A stretch of 50,394 nucleotides of DNA, taken from the NCBI RefSeq assembly GCF_035916875.1, contig NZ_JAXUHN010000048.1, positions 1-50,394 on the forward strand, in the 5' to 3' direction. The position numbers and the translations under genes were made by a program. The notes under the pieces were generated by a model. The model was given only the letters and a program-made list of their open reading frames with translations. It searched no databases and was not told the origin of the DNA. Positions 26,057 to 34,451 of this stretch are shown piece by piece. The stretch comes from Methylomicrobium sp035916875 (lineage in GTDB: Bacteria; Pseudomonadota; Gammaproteobacteria; Methylococcales; Methylomonadaceae). Numbering within the stretch: the first letter of the stretch is position 1; the number at the start of each line of letters is the position of its first letter.

Positions 26057-26498
26057 TTAGGCAAATGTTTCTGCCTGGTTCATCGGAATGCCGTTGGCAT
26101 CTTTTGCGCGCAATATCGGCTCACCGTCGATAAGCCAATCGATCGCCAGCGTCGGATCATTTCCGGCGATACCGCGTCATAGTTCGGCGCATAATAACCG
26201 GTGGTTTTTTGTAGAGCACCCCGGCATAATCCGCGATCACCGCGACCGCTTCCGCGCTGATCCTGAAAGCGGTTTCCTGATCCGTTCCAGCCGTTGTCAA
26301 CGGCCGTGTAAGCGGTGGCATTCACGATTAGGAGAGTGTTGCCATCCGCGATAAACGGCCCAATTCGCTCAGGTTTTCAATGTTGCCGGCATAGTTCAGT
26401 TGGTCTAGGCTGATGACGGTTTCGTCAGATTGCTCGGACCAGTCAAGCACAAGATTGGAGCCGATAAAACCGGCGCCTCTGTCGACCAGCATGCTCAT
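26057..26498 (-). pseudogene. Deletion scar containing pieces of rfbB, rfbD and rfbC
   Basis: Reading the minus strand from 26498, three dTDP-L-rhamnose genes appear in succession. First is the RfbB N terminus (GAGFIGSNLVLDWSEQSD, LDQLNYAGNIENLSELG). Next is an RfbD piece (IVNATAYTAVDN, then in another frame INAEAVAVIADYAG-like sequence). Last is the RfbC C terminus (YKKTTGYYAP, then after a frameshift GNDPTLAIDWLIDGEP, KDANGIPMNQAETFA and TAA at 26057). The order B-D-C matches the usual rfbBDAC operon, so the pieces were left by nested deletions rather than shuffled. None can encode a working enzyme. Confidence 0.82.
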
Positions 26499-26578
26499 GC
26501 GAATGTAATAGGATTGATTTTTTTGTGAAATGCCGGCGTTAAGGATGGGATTATTCCATCATTAATAACTTTTCGGTT

Positions 26579-26615
26579 CAAGACCTGCCAGGATTTTAAA
26601 ACCTGGCAGGTCTTG
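26579..26615. repeat. Perfect 14-bp palindromic element
   Basis: CAAGACCTGCCAGG and CCTGGCAGGTCTTG are exact inverted repeats around a 9-nt loop ATTTTAAAA. The element lies just past the 3' end of the phytochelatin-synthase-like gene (stop at 26649), between it and the rfb scar. It could be that gene's terminator, although the run after the stem in its direction is not T-rich. It has the look of a dispersed REP/MITE-like palindrome. Only one copy is present in the window. Confidence 0.7.
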
Positions 26616-26648
26616 GGTTTTACACATCTTTAAAAGATGGTGGCCTCA

Positions 26649-27446
26649 TTAGCGTTTCAGACCCATCGTTGCCTGCCGGCTGACCAACACGAAGCCCCGT
26701 GTTTTTCCTGAAGCCTCGTCGATCGTATTCATCGCCCGCCAAAGTTGCTCGGTTTTGACCCAGACCGGCGGATATTTAAACCGGGCAACGTCCAGGATCA
26801 AAAAATGGTCGCTGGTCTGGTCATAGGCGCCCAACGGCGAAATATGACCGCTGGTTTGTTGGCCGAGGGAACTGCGCAGATAGTTGACCAAGATGAAGTT
26901 TCCGGGCTGTTTCAGGTTTTCGACGGCGAGCTTGCGGAACTGATCCAGGCTGCTGTCGTCAGCGTGGTAAACCTTCGTCTCGACCGGGTAGGTCGCCAGC
27001 AAATCGCCGAGTTGATCCAGCGTCATGCCTTGCAGGGCGACTTTTTTGGCGCTCACCACTTGCTCGGTTTTCGCATTGAACAGGTTGTTCTGGGTAAACA
27101 TCGGGAAGCGCACATAGACAGGATCGATCGGCGCCGGAATGTCCAGCGCGTTCAGTACCATCGTCATGCTCGCCGCGCCGCAATAGGCGAGATTTTGTTG
27201 CGAGACAAAATGAATGCTCAACGGCAGGAAATCCTGTTTGGCGTCGCTGCCGTAGAGCAATTGCTCGCCTTCGGATGAGGTCAGCGGGATAAGCTGTGCG
27301 GCTGTTGCACCGCTAGATTTCGCTAAGGTGTCCGGTAATGGCAGTTGTTTTGAACAACAGGCGGAAATAAGAAAACAACACAGAATGAGCGGAAGCGGCC
27401 GCAGGATTTTCGAGCTGGTCTCGGTTTTGGGGAAGTGTAATGGCAT
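26649..27446 (-). CDS. Secreted phytochelatin-synthase-family cysteine peptidase
   Basis: This 265-aa protein belongs to the phytochelatin synthase (papain-like) family. The catalytic triad can be placed as C89 (NLAYCGAASMTMVLNAL), H201 (TSGHISPLGAYD) and D219 (HFLILDVARFKYPPVWV). The His-Asp spacing of 18 equals that of Arabidopsis PCS1 (H162, D180). The N terminus is a signal peptide with a Cys at a likely lipobox (LPLILCCFLISAC), so it is probably an exported lipoprotein. Short bacterial homologues mainly hydrolyse glutathione or its conjugates to gamma-Glu-Cys rather than making long phytochelatins. GAGG precedes the ATG. Thiol or heavy-metal handling is inferred. Confidence 0.88.
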   Translation of the reverse strand: MPLHFPKTETSSKILRPLPLILCCFLISACCSKQLPLPDTLAKSSGATAAQLIPLTSSEGEQLLYGSDAKQDFLPLSIHFVSQQNLAYCGAASMTMVLNALDIPAPIDPVYVRFPMFTQNNLFNAKTEQVVSAKKVALQGMTLDQLGDLLATYPVETKVYHADDSSLDQFRKLAVENLKQPGNFILVNYLRSSLGQQTSGHISPLGAYDQTSDHFLILDVARFKYPPVWVKTEQLWRAMNTIDEASGKTRGFVLVSRQATMGLKR

Positions 27447-27573
27447 GACCGGTTCCTCAGATGGGCGCCAGCATAGGCGCTATCAAACTAACATTTTATG
27501 CCGGGACGACAGCGAGGTAAATCACATTCAAAGTCAACACCGAAACTCTGTATTGAATCGGCGGTTGCCAACT

Positions 27574-27906
27574 TTATTCCTCCTCTGTCGTGCACAGCGA
27601 TTCGGCCCGTTTGCTGATCGGGGTGATACTGCCGTCGGCATTGGCCCGCCAGCGAAAACGCAGTTGCATGCTTTTGTTCATCAAAAATGCGCGTTCGACT
27701 TCGAATTGTCCGTCTTCGTTGAAAACCTGCCAGCCCAGATCGCGTTGCGAGCGGATGTGAATCTTGTTTTTCAAGACTTCTTCGATCGTCTGTCCGAGGC
27801 AGGGCGAGTTTTTGACCGTCACCTCAATGTTGGATGGATCGATCTCGGCAAAAGCCGAATGGCAAGTGAACAGCAAGCTTAGGATAAGAGAACGGCATGC
27901 TTTCAT
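27574..27906 (-). CDS. Hypothetical periplasmic protein
   Basis: This 110-aa protein has a clear signal peptide (MKACRSLILSLLFTCHSAFA, cleavage after AFA). The mature part contains one early Cys (NSPCLGQTIEEVL) and a near-terminal one (ESLCTTEEE) that could pair. No domain is recognised. It lies 49 bp downstream of amtB on the same strand, so it could be co-transcribed. The ribosome site is weak. Confidence 0.6.
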   Translation of the reverse strand: MKACRSLILSLLFTCHSAFAEIDPSNIEVTVKNSPCLGQTIEEVLKNKIHIRSQRDLGWQVFNEDGQFEVERAFLMNKSMQLRFRWRANADGSITPISKRAESLCTTEEE

Positions 27907-27955
27907 GGCTTCAATAATTCGATCATGTCAAAAGCTTTTCATCAAAAGCAGCGGA

Positions 27956-29239
27956 TTAAAAATTGTAGCCCTGCTGATCGTGCTGATTAAGATCGAGTCC
28001 GCTGGTTTCCACTTCCTGATTGACGCGAATGCCGACGACTTTATCAATCGCCTTGAATAGTAAATAACTGACCAGGCCACTCCAGAAGAGCGTGATAGCG
28101 ATGCCGAAAAGCTGGATCAATGCCTGTTTGAAGATGCCGTCTTCGCTGACGATGCCGGTGCCGCCGAAGGAGACGTCAGCAAATACCGCAGTCAGCAACG
28201 CGCCGAGAATGCCGCTAACGCCGTGCACCGGAAATACGTCGAGCGCATCGTCGATTTCGAGGCGCTGTTTGATCAGTTGAATCGAATAAAAGCAGGCGAT
28301 GCCGGCCACGATGCCGATCATGGTTGCGCCGAAGGGCGACACGAAGCCCGCGCCTGCGGCAATCATGCCGAGGCCGGCGACCATGCCGGTCATCGCGCCG
28401 AGTACGCTGGGTTTGCCAAACTTGAGCCAGTCCAGCACGATCCAGGTGATCGAGGCGGACGAGGCGCACAGATGCGTCGACAGCATCGCCATGCCAGCCG
28501 AGCCGTTCGCCATCAACGCGCTGCCCGCGCTGAAGCCGTGCCAGCCGACCCAAAGAATACCGGCACCCATTGCGGTCATGGTCAGATTATGCGGCATTAA
28601 TGGCGAACGCGGAAAGCCGCGCCTCGGGCCGACCGCCAGCGCGCCGACCAGGGCGGCAATCCCGGCGCTGCCGTGCACGACGATGCCGCCCGCAAAATCC
28701 ATCACGCCCCATTCGGCCAGCCAGCCGTTGCCCCAGATCCAGTGGCATACCGGCACGTAAACCAGCAATTCCCACAGCGCGCAAAAAAACAGCATAGGAA
28801 AAAAACGGACTCTTTCGACCATCGCGCCGACGATCAACGCCGGCGCGAAGATTGCGAAGGTCATGTGATACATCGCAAAGACCGATTCGGGCAGGTTGCC
28901 GACCAGTTTGTCCGCATCCATATTGACCAGGAATACTTGCGACACGCCGCCGAGCACGGCTTGATGCGTATCGCCGTTGGTTAACGCCAGGCTATAGCCG
29001 GCGATCGCCCAGATCAACGACATCAGGGAGGTAATCGAAAAGCAGGCCATGATCACCGACAGCACGTTACGAGTGCGCACCAGCCCGCCATAAAACAGCG
29101 CCAGCCCCGGCATGGTCATAAACAGCACCAAGCCTGCCGAAGTCAGAATCCAGGCGGTATCGGCCGAGTTCAAGCCATCCTCGGCAAAAACCGGAAAGGG
29201 GAGCGCGGCAAGCAGGATTCGCAAGGCTATCTTTCGCAT
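27956..29239 (-). CDS. amtB: Ammonium transporter
   Basis: The 427-aa Amt/Rh-family channel begins with a signal peptide (MRKIALRILLAALPFPVFAEDG). Eleven helices follow with family motifs LFMTMPGLALFYGGLVR, DFAGGIVVHGSAGIAALVGA (first pore His) and DVFPVHGVSGILGAL (second pore His). I place the start at ATG 29239 (GGTGG upstream); the frame can be extended three codons only to a GTG. No glnK lies upstream or downstream, unlike most amtB loci, so PII control must come from elsewhere. Confidence 0.93.
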   Translation of the reverse strand: MRKIALRILLAALPFPVFAEDGLNSADTAWILTSAGLVLFMTMPGLALFYGGLVRTRNVLSVIMACFSITSLMSLIWAIAGYSLALTNGDTHQAVLGGVSQVFLVNMDADKLVGNLPESVFAMYHMTFAIFAPALIVGAMVERVRFFPMLFFCALWELLVYVPVCHWIWGNGWLAEWGVMDFAGGIVVHGSAGIAALVGALAVGPRRGFPRSPLMPHNLTMTAMGAGILWVGWHGFSAGSALMANGSAGMAMLSTHLCASSASITWIVLDWLKFGKPSVLGAMTGMVAGLGMIAAGAGFVSPFGATMIGIVAGIACFYSIQLIKQRLEIDDALDVFPVHGVSGILGALLTAVFADVSFGGTGIVSEDGIFKQALIQLFGIAITLFWSGLVSYLLFKAIDKVVGIRVNQEVETSGLDLNQHDQQGYNF

Positions 29240-29459
29240 GATTTCCACCGTTTAATTATTATTGCGGCTCGAAGAAACAGAGAAATGAGCGTTCGATGCT
29301 CAAAGGATCGCGCTTTTTAGCCTAGATATAACAAAAATGCAAGGAATTACTTGGGGAATCAGTTTTTTTGGGGGCTCGAATGCACAGCCTTGATCGAGTG
29401 CATCAGCATCGAGATAGGCGAACCCGGAATCTCCCTGGGATTGACGATGGGCGAGGATG

Positions 29460-29473
29460 CCCTTCTAGAAGGG
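29460..29473. repeat. 14-bp perfect palindrome after the porin gene
   Basis: CCCTTCTAGAAGGG is fully self-complementary and lies 15 bp past the stop of the porin gene. It could contribute to transcription termination or be a protein-binding dyad. No T-tract is adjacent, so termination is uncertain. Confidence 0.3.
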
Positions 29474-29487
29474 ATAGGAAAAAATCA

Positions 29488-30705
29488 TCAAAACTTGATC
29501 ACGACGTCCATCGCAAACTGCAACTGATGATCCTTGCTTTGGTTGATGTAGGGATTGATTTTCGCATCGGCCCAGTCGTAACGCACTTCGGGCCGCAAGG
29601 TGAGCCAGCCTTGCGGCTTCCAGTTCACCCCGGCGGTCAGAGCGAAATAATGCCCCGGGCTGTCGGCAATCACGCGCGTGCCGTTCGCATCCCGAAACCA
29701 TTCGCCGCGTAATCCGGCCGACAGGGAATCGGTAATGTCATAAATCAGATATTGATTGATGCCGTACCAGAAAGCGTCTTGGCCTGTTGCCGCGACCTTT
29801 TCCTGAAATCCGAAATCGTGCTGGAAAACGTATTGCAGTTTGTCGGTCAAGCTGTGCGAAATGACTAGGCTGGACACGGTCCGGTTGGCGGCCAGAACAT
29901 CATCGGTATCGCCGCTGATCACCGACCAGGATACCGCGCTGCTCGCTTCATCATTGGTCCAGGACATACCTCCCAAAAAATTCCAGTTGGCCAGATTTTC
30001 GTCGAAATTATCCCAACCGGCGACGGTGCCCGCATTCAGCGTGAAATTTTCATTCAGCGCATAACTTAAAAGCGCGCCGGTATGCGTGAACGGCTCGCCA
30101 TGCTGCATCGTATAGGCGTGAGAGTAAAAGAAATTGTTCGGCGCGGTGACCACTTCCTCGCCGAGAATCGTATAAAAATGGCCGATTTTGGCGGTCAGGC
30201 CGTTGCCCCACGGCGCACGCACTTCCAGGTAGGCTTGCGGCAACGCCAGGTCGTAAAACCGCAGATTCTTATCGCTGATCCATTTATTGTCGAGCCCCGT
30301 GGCCTGAGTGAAACGGCTGTCGGTGCCGAACATCAGATCGACCCGGCCGCCGACATTCCAATGCTTCGACTCCATGTCCACCGGTTTTTCCAGGTATAGA
30401 TTCAACTGATTGAGCTGGAATTCGCCGCTGCGGTCATTGAATGTGATCGGCGCGTTCGAGTGACTATCCGGGTTGCTGGTCAGATAAGTTCCGCCCATCG
30501 ATAGCCAGCCGCCCATGTTTAGGGCGTTCTCTTTTAGGAATTGGCTTCGATTGATATCTTGGCCCGTCAATGCAAATAAAGCGCTGTCGTCATGCGCCAT
30601 TACCGTCGAGGCGAAATGACTGTACAGAAGCAAAAACAAGCAAAGTACCGATAATCTGTCGATGGTGAGCGGAGATGCGCCAAGAGCTGCTTTCGATGGT
30701 TTCAT
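29488..30705 (-). CDS. Outer-membrane porin, BBP2-type beta-barrel
   Basis: This is a 405-aa outer-membrane protein from ATG 30705; a TTG four codons upstream is an alternative start. After a hydrophobic export signal ending near STVMAHDD, the sequence shows the features of the putative beta-barrel porin-2 group: GGWLSMGGTYLTSN, LNQLNLYLEKPVD, VGGRVDLMFGTDSRF and KIGHFYTILGEEVV. The C terminus DHQLQFAMDVVIKF ends in Phe as outer-membrane barrels do. The substrate is unknown. The interval from here to 31168 contains its likely promoter. Confidence 0.85.
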   Translation of the reverse strand: MKPSKAALGASPLTIDRLSVLCLFLLLYSHFASTVMAHDDSALFALTGQDINRSQFLKENALNMGGWLSMGGTYLTSNPDSHSNAPITFNDRSGEFQLNQLNLYLEKPVDMESKHWNVGGRVDLMFGTDSRFTQATGLDNKWISDKNLRFYDLALPQAYLEVRAPWGNGLTAKIGHFYTILGEEVVTAPNNFFYSHAYTMQHGEPFTHTGALLSYALNENFTLNAGTVAGWDNFDENLANWNFLGGMSWTNDEASSAVSWSVISGDTDDVLAANRTVSSLVISHSLTDKLQYVFQHDFGFQEKVAATGQDAFWYGINQYLIYDITDSLSAGLRGEWFRDANGTRVIADSPGHYFALTAGVNWKPQGWLTLRPEVRYDWADAKINPYINQSKDHQLQFAMDVVIKF

Positions 30706-30847
30706 GTCCCTAGCCAAACGTTGCCGTAGATGGAAAGCTGTGATGTATGATTCGATGCGTTGCGTTTGAAAAACATCGATCCAGCATGCCGGACCGCTTT
30801 TTTATCACGGTTTGCCGGATTCCGGTTAAAGATTATATTATCTTAAT

Positions 30848-30864
30848 AATATCGAGTCGATATT
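30848..30864. promoter_or_regulatory. Palindrome in the gene-free interval upstream of the porin
   Basis: AATATCGA-G-TCGATATT is a perfect 8-bp inverted repeat in the most AT-rich part of the 30706-31167 interval, about 145 bp before the porin start and directly after an alternating A/T run. It has the size and symmetry of a repressor site. The rest of the interval shows no gene. Confidence 0.3.
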
Positions 30865-31167
30865 AAAAAGCCGGGCAAGCGAGAAATTTTGTGGTTCAAA
30901 GATTGGGAGCGTAAGGCAACAGCATTAATTTTCGCGGCGACGAGTCCTTTTGCCGTATCGATTGACGGCAAGCATTATTTAATAAAATCAAATTCTGGCG
31001 ATATTTGTCGGCAGAAGAGCAGGACCTTTGATTTATGCGGATTTAGGGGGTATTTACTTTCGATTCGATGCGAAGTAAGATGCTCGCCCGCACTCATTTG
31101 GTGCTGATTCGGAAGCATAGGCTGTCCCCGCAAGAGCCATCCAATAATAACGACAAGGCGAAAAATC

Positions 31168-31479
31168 ATGATAAAAGCAAACCGCAAGCATTTAACCAAC
31201 GTTTTGTTGACCGCCGTATTGTTATCCGGCGTTCCGCTCAGTGTTTGCGCAAAACCCGATGAAGTGCAGGCAGGAAGCGTACAAGGCTGCCAACTCGTCG
31301 GCAAGATCGAAGGTTCATCGGGCTATGGCAAGAACAGCAGTTGGCAAAGACTGGCTAAACAGGCGGCGGTCAAACACGCAGCCCAAATGGGCGCAAGCCA
31401 TGTGGTATGGGAGCGTTTTCACCCGGCAGGCGCTTATAACGGCACTGTTACAGGCAAGGCTTATCAATGCGGGTCTTAA
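31168..31479 (+). CDS. Hypothetical secreted protein (DUF4156-like)
   Basis: This 103-aa protein has a signal peptide (LLTAVLLSGVPLSVCA, cut near CAKP) and a small mature domain of about 75 residues. The pattern GCQLVGKIEGSSGYG, ..LAKQAAVKHAAQMGASHVVW and GKAYQC is like that of small enterobacterial lipoprotein-type domains (YjeI/DUF4156-like) with two cysteines that probably pair. Role unknown. It converges on gcvP, 74 bp away. Confidence 0.6.
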   Translation: MIKANRKHLTNVLLTAVLLSGVPLSVCAKPDEVQAGSVQGCQLVGKIEGSSGYGKNSSWQRLAKQAAVKHAAQMGASHVVWERFHPAGAYNGTVTGKAYQCGS

Positions 31480-31553
31480 GCAAAAAAAGCCTCTACTGTT
31501 GAGACAACACGTATGATTTTTTCCGTTTAATGCCTCGCCTTCAGTCAGCGGCG

Positions 31554-34448
31554 TTATTGATAATCTTCCAGTGGCGGGCAGGTGCACACCACATGCCGGT
31601 CGCCGTAGACATTGTCGATCCGTCCAACCGGCGGCCAGTATTTGTCATCCTGCTGATGGCCACCGGGAAAGAACGCCTGCTGCCGCGAATAGGGCAAGGT
31701 CCATTCTTCCAGCAATAGCTTGTGCGTATGCGGCGCGTGGCGCAGCACGTTGTTTTCCGGATCGGCTCGGCCGGCCTCGATCTCTGCTATTTCCTTGCGG
31801 ATCGCAATCAGCGCGTCGCAGAAACGGTCGATCTCGTCCTTGTTCTCGCTTTCGGTCGGCTCGATCATCAACGTTTCCGGCACCGGAAACGACACGGTAG
31901 GGGCATGAAAGCCGAAATCGATCAGGCGTTTGGCGATGTCTTCGACGGTGATGCCGCAGGAATGTTTGAATGCGCGGCAGTCGATGATACATTCGTGCGC
32001 GACCCAGCCGTTTTTGCCGGTATAAAGGATCGGATAATAAGAAGAAAGCTGGTTGGCGATGTAGTTCGCGTTCAAAATCGCAGTCAGTGTCGCGCGCTTG
32101 AGTCCGGCCGCGCCCATCATCGCGATATAAGCCCAGGAAATCGTATAGATGCTGGCCGATCCCCAGGGAGCGGCCGCGACCGTGCCGATAGTACCATGCC
32201 GGCCCTTGTTCGGGTTGACGCCTTTGACGACCGGATGATCCGGCAAAAACGGCGCAAGGTGTGCGCCGACGCCGATCGGTCCGACGCCGGGACCGCCGCC
32301 GCCATGCGGGATGCTGAATGTTTTATGCAGATTCAAATGCGCGACATCCGCGCCGATCCTGCCGGGCCGGCAGAGTCCGACCAGCGCATTGAAATTGGCG
32401 CCGTCCAGATAGACCTGGCCGCCATGCGCGTGGACCAGACCGCATATGGTCCGGAATGCTTCCTCGAATACGCCGTGCGTCGAAGGGTAGGTAATCATCA
32501 GCGCGGCGACCGTGTCGTGATGTTCGGCGAGCTTGGCCTTCAGATCGTCGAGGCTGACGTTGCCGTTGTCGTCGCAAGCGACCACGACCACTTTCAAACC
32601 GGCCAAGACCGCGCTCGCCGGATTGGTGCCGTGCGCTGACGCCGGAATCAGGCAGACGTTGCGCCGGCCTTGGCCGTTCACTTCATGGTATTTGCGGATC
32701 ACCAACAGCCCCGTATATTCGCCCTGGGAGCCCGCGTTCGGCTGTAGAGAAAACGCGTCGAAGCCGGTTAGATCGCAGAGCATGTCTTCGAGTTCGGCAA
32801 ACATTTGCTGATAACCGAGCGTCTGGTACAGCGGCGCGAACGGGTGCAGGCCGTTGAATTCATGATACGACAGCGCCTGCATCTCGGTCGCCGCGTTCAG
32901 CTTCATCGTGCACGAACCCAACGGAATCATCGAGCGGTCCAGCGCGATGTCGCGCCGAGCCAACCTTCGCATGTAACGCATCATCTCGGTTTCGGAGTGG
33001 TAGCGCGCGAACACCGGATGTTGCAGAATCGGATCGGTGCGCAGGAGCGTTTCCGGGATGCATTCGCCGATGCTTTGATGCAGCCGATTGATGTCCGGAA
33101 ACTCGGCCGTCGGCGTCGCGAAAACCTGCCAGAGCGCCCTGAGCGTTTTGCGTGTCGTCGTTTCGTCGACCGAAATTCCGAGATGATCCGGATCGATCAC
33201 GCGCAGATTGAGCGTCGCTTCCATTGCCTGCGCGGCGATCCGCTTGGCGCGGTTCGGCACGCGCACGACGAACGTATCGAAATAACAACGGCTGACCACG
33301 TCATAGCCCATCAACGCGAGGCCGGCCGCCAAAATCTCTGCATAGCGGTGCACGCGCCCGGCAATCATCCTGAGGCCGTTCGCGCCGTGATAGACCGCAT
33401 AAAAACCGGAGATCACCGCCAGCAGCACCTGCGAGGTGCAGATGTTGCTGGTCGCCTTATCGCGGCGGATATGCTGCTCGCGCGTTTGCAACGCCATGCG
33501 CAGGGCGGCCTGGCCGTGGCTGTCTTTCGACACGCCGATCAGGCGTCCCGGCATCGAGCGCTTGTATTCGTCCTTCGTCGCGAAAAAGGCCGCATGCGGG
33601 CCGCCGTAGCCCATCGGCACGCCGAAGCGCTGTGCGCTGCCGACCACGATGTCGGCCCCGAAGGCGCCGGGCGGTTTCAGCAACACCAGGCTTAACAGAT
33701 CGGCGGCGACCGTAATCAGCGCCGATTTTTGCCGCGCGATTTGGACGACCTCGTGAAGATCGTGAATCTCGCCTTGCGAGCCCGGATACTGCACGAGCAC
33801 CGCGAAAAAATCATGCTCCGCGAGATCAAGATAGGGATCGCCGACGATCACCCGATAGCCCAGCGAGTGCGCGCGGGTTTGCACCACCGCGATCGTCTGC
33901 GGATGGCAGTCCCGGTCGACAAAAACGTTCTGCACCGGATTATGCGACAGGCGCCGCGCCATCGTTATCGCTTCCGCCGCGGCGGTTGCTTCATCGAGCA
34001 GCGAGGCGTTCGCGATTTCCATGCCGGTCAGATCAATGATCATTTGCTGAAAGTTCAGCAGCGCTTCGAGTCGGCCCTGGCTGACTTCGGGCTGATACGG
34101 CGTATAGGCGGTGTACCAGCCGGGATTTTCCAGCACATTGCGCTTGATCACGGCCGGCATGATCGTATCGTAGTAGCCCATGCCGATCAGCGAAGTGAAG
34201 ACCTTGTTGCGTTCGCGGATCTTGCGCAGGTGTTTGATCACCGCATTCTCGCTTATCGTTTCGGTCAGTTTCAAGGGTTCCGCGTTCAGAATGTCGGCAG
34301 GCAGCGCCTTGTCGATGATTTGTTCCAGATCGTTAAGGCCCAGTTCGGCCAGCATCGCCTGGATTTGTTCGGGGTTCGGGCCGATATGGCGGCGGATGAA
34401 ATCACCGCGCATTTCCAGTTGGTTCAGGTTCGGGCGAGGTTTTGTCAT
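31554..34448 (-). CDS. gcvP: Glycine dehydrogenase (decarboxylating), P protein
   Basis: The P protein of the glycine cleavage system uses PLP to decarboxylate glycine and loads the aminomethyl group on the H protein. At 964 aa it is the single-chain form. Visible landmarks are RHIGPNPEQIQAML at the start, the mid-protein SMIPLGSCTMKLNAATEM, and the PLP-Lys region HLNLHKTFSIPHGGGGPG (about residue 706). It starts 3 nt after the gcvT stop, so the two are one operon. No gcvH is found in the window, which is unusual because gcvT-gcvH-gcvP are commonly adjacent. Confidence 0.96.
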   Translation of the reverse strand: MTKPRPNLNQLEMRGDFIRRHIGPNPEQIQAMLAELGLNDLEQIIDKALPADILNAEPLKLTETISENAVIKHLRKIRERNKVFTSLIGMGYYDTIMPAVIKRNVLENPGWYTAYTPYQPEVSQGRLEALLNFQQMIIDLTGMEIANASLLDEATAAAEAITMARRLSHNPVQNVFVDRDCHPQTIAVVQTRAHSLGYRVIVGDPYLDLAEHDFFAVLVQYPGSQGEIHDLHEVVQIARQKSALITVAADLLSLVLLKPPGAFGADIVVGSAQRFGVPMGYGGPHAAFFATKDEYKRSMPGRLIGVSKDSHGQAALRMALQTREQHIRRDKATSNICTSQVLLAVISGFYAVYHGANGLRMIAGRVHRYAEILAAGLALMGYDVVSRCYFDTFVVRVPNRAKRIAAQAMEATLNLRVIDPDHLGISVDETTTRKTLRALWQVFATPTAEFPDINRLHQSIGECIPETLLRTDPILQHPVFARYHSETEMMRYMRRLARRDIALDRSMIPLGSCTMKLNAATEMQALSYHEFNGLHPFAPLYQTLGYQQMFAELEDMLCDLTGFDAFSLQPNAGSQGEYTGLLVIRKYHEVNGQGRRNVCLIPASAHGTNPASAVLAGLKVVVVACDDNGNVSLDDLKAKLAEHHDTVAALMITYPSTHGVFEEAFRTICGLVHAHGGQVYLDGANFNALVGLCRPGRIGADVAHLNLHKTFSIPHGGGGPGVGPIGVGAHLAPFLPDHPVVKGVNPNKGRHGTIGTVAAAPWGSASIYTISWAYIAMMGAAGLKRATLTAILNANYIANQLSSYYPILYTGKNGWVAHECIIDCRAFKHSCGITVEDIAKRLIDFGFHAPTVSFPVPETLMIEPTESENKDEIDRFCDALIAIRKEIAEIEAGRADPENNVLRHAPHTHKLLLEEWTLPYSRQQAFFPGGHQQDDKYWPPVGRIDNVYGDRHVVCTCPPLEDYQ

Positions 34449-34451
34449 GGC

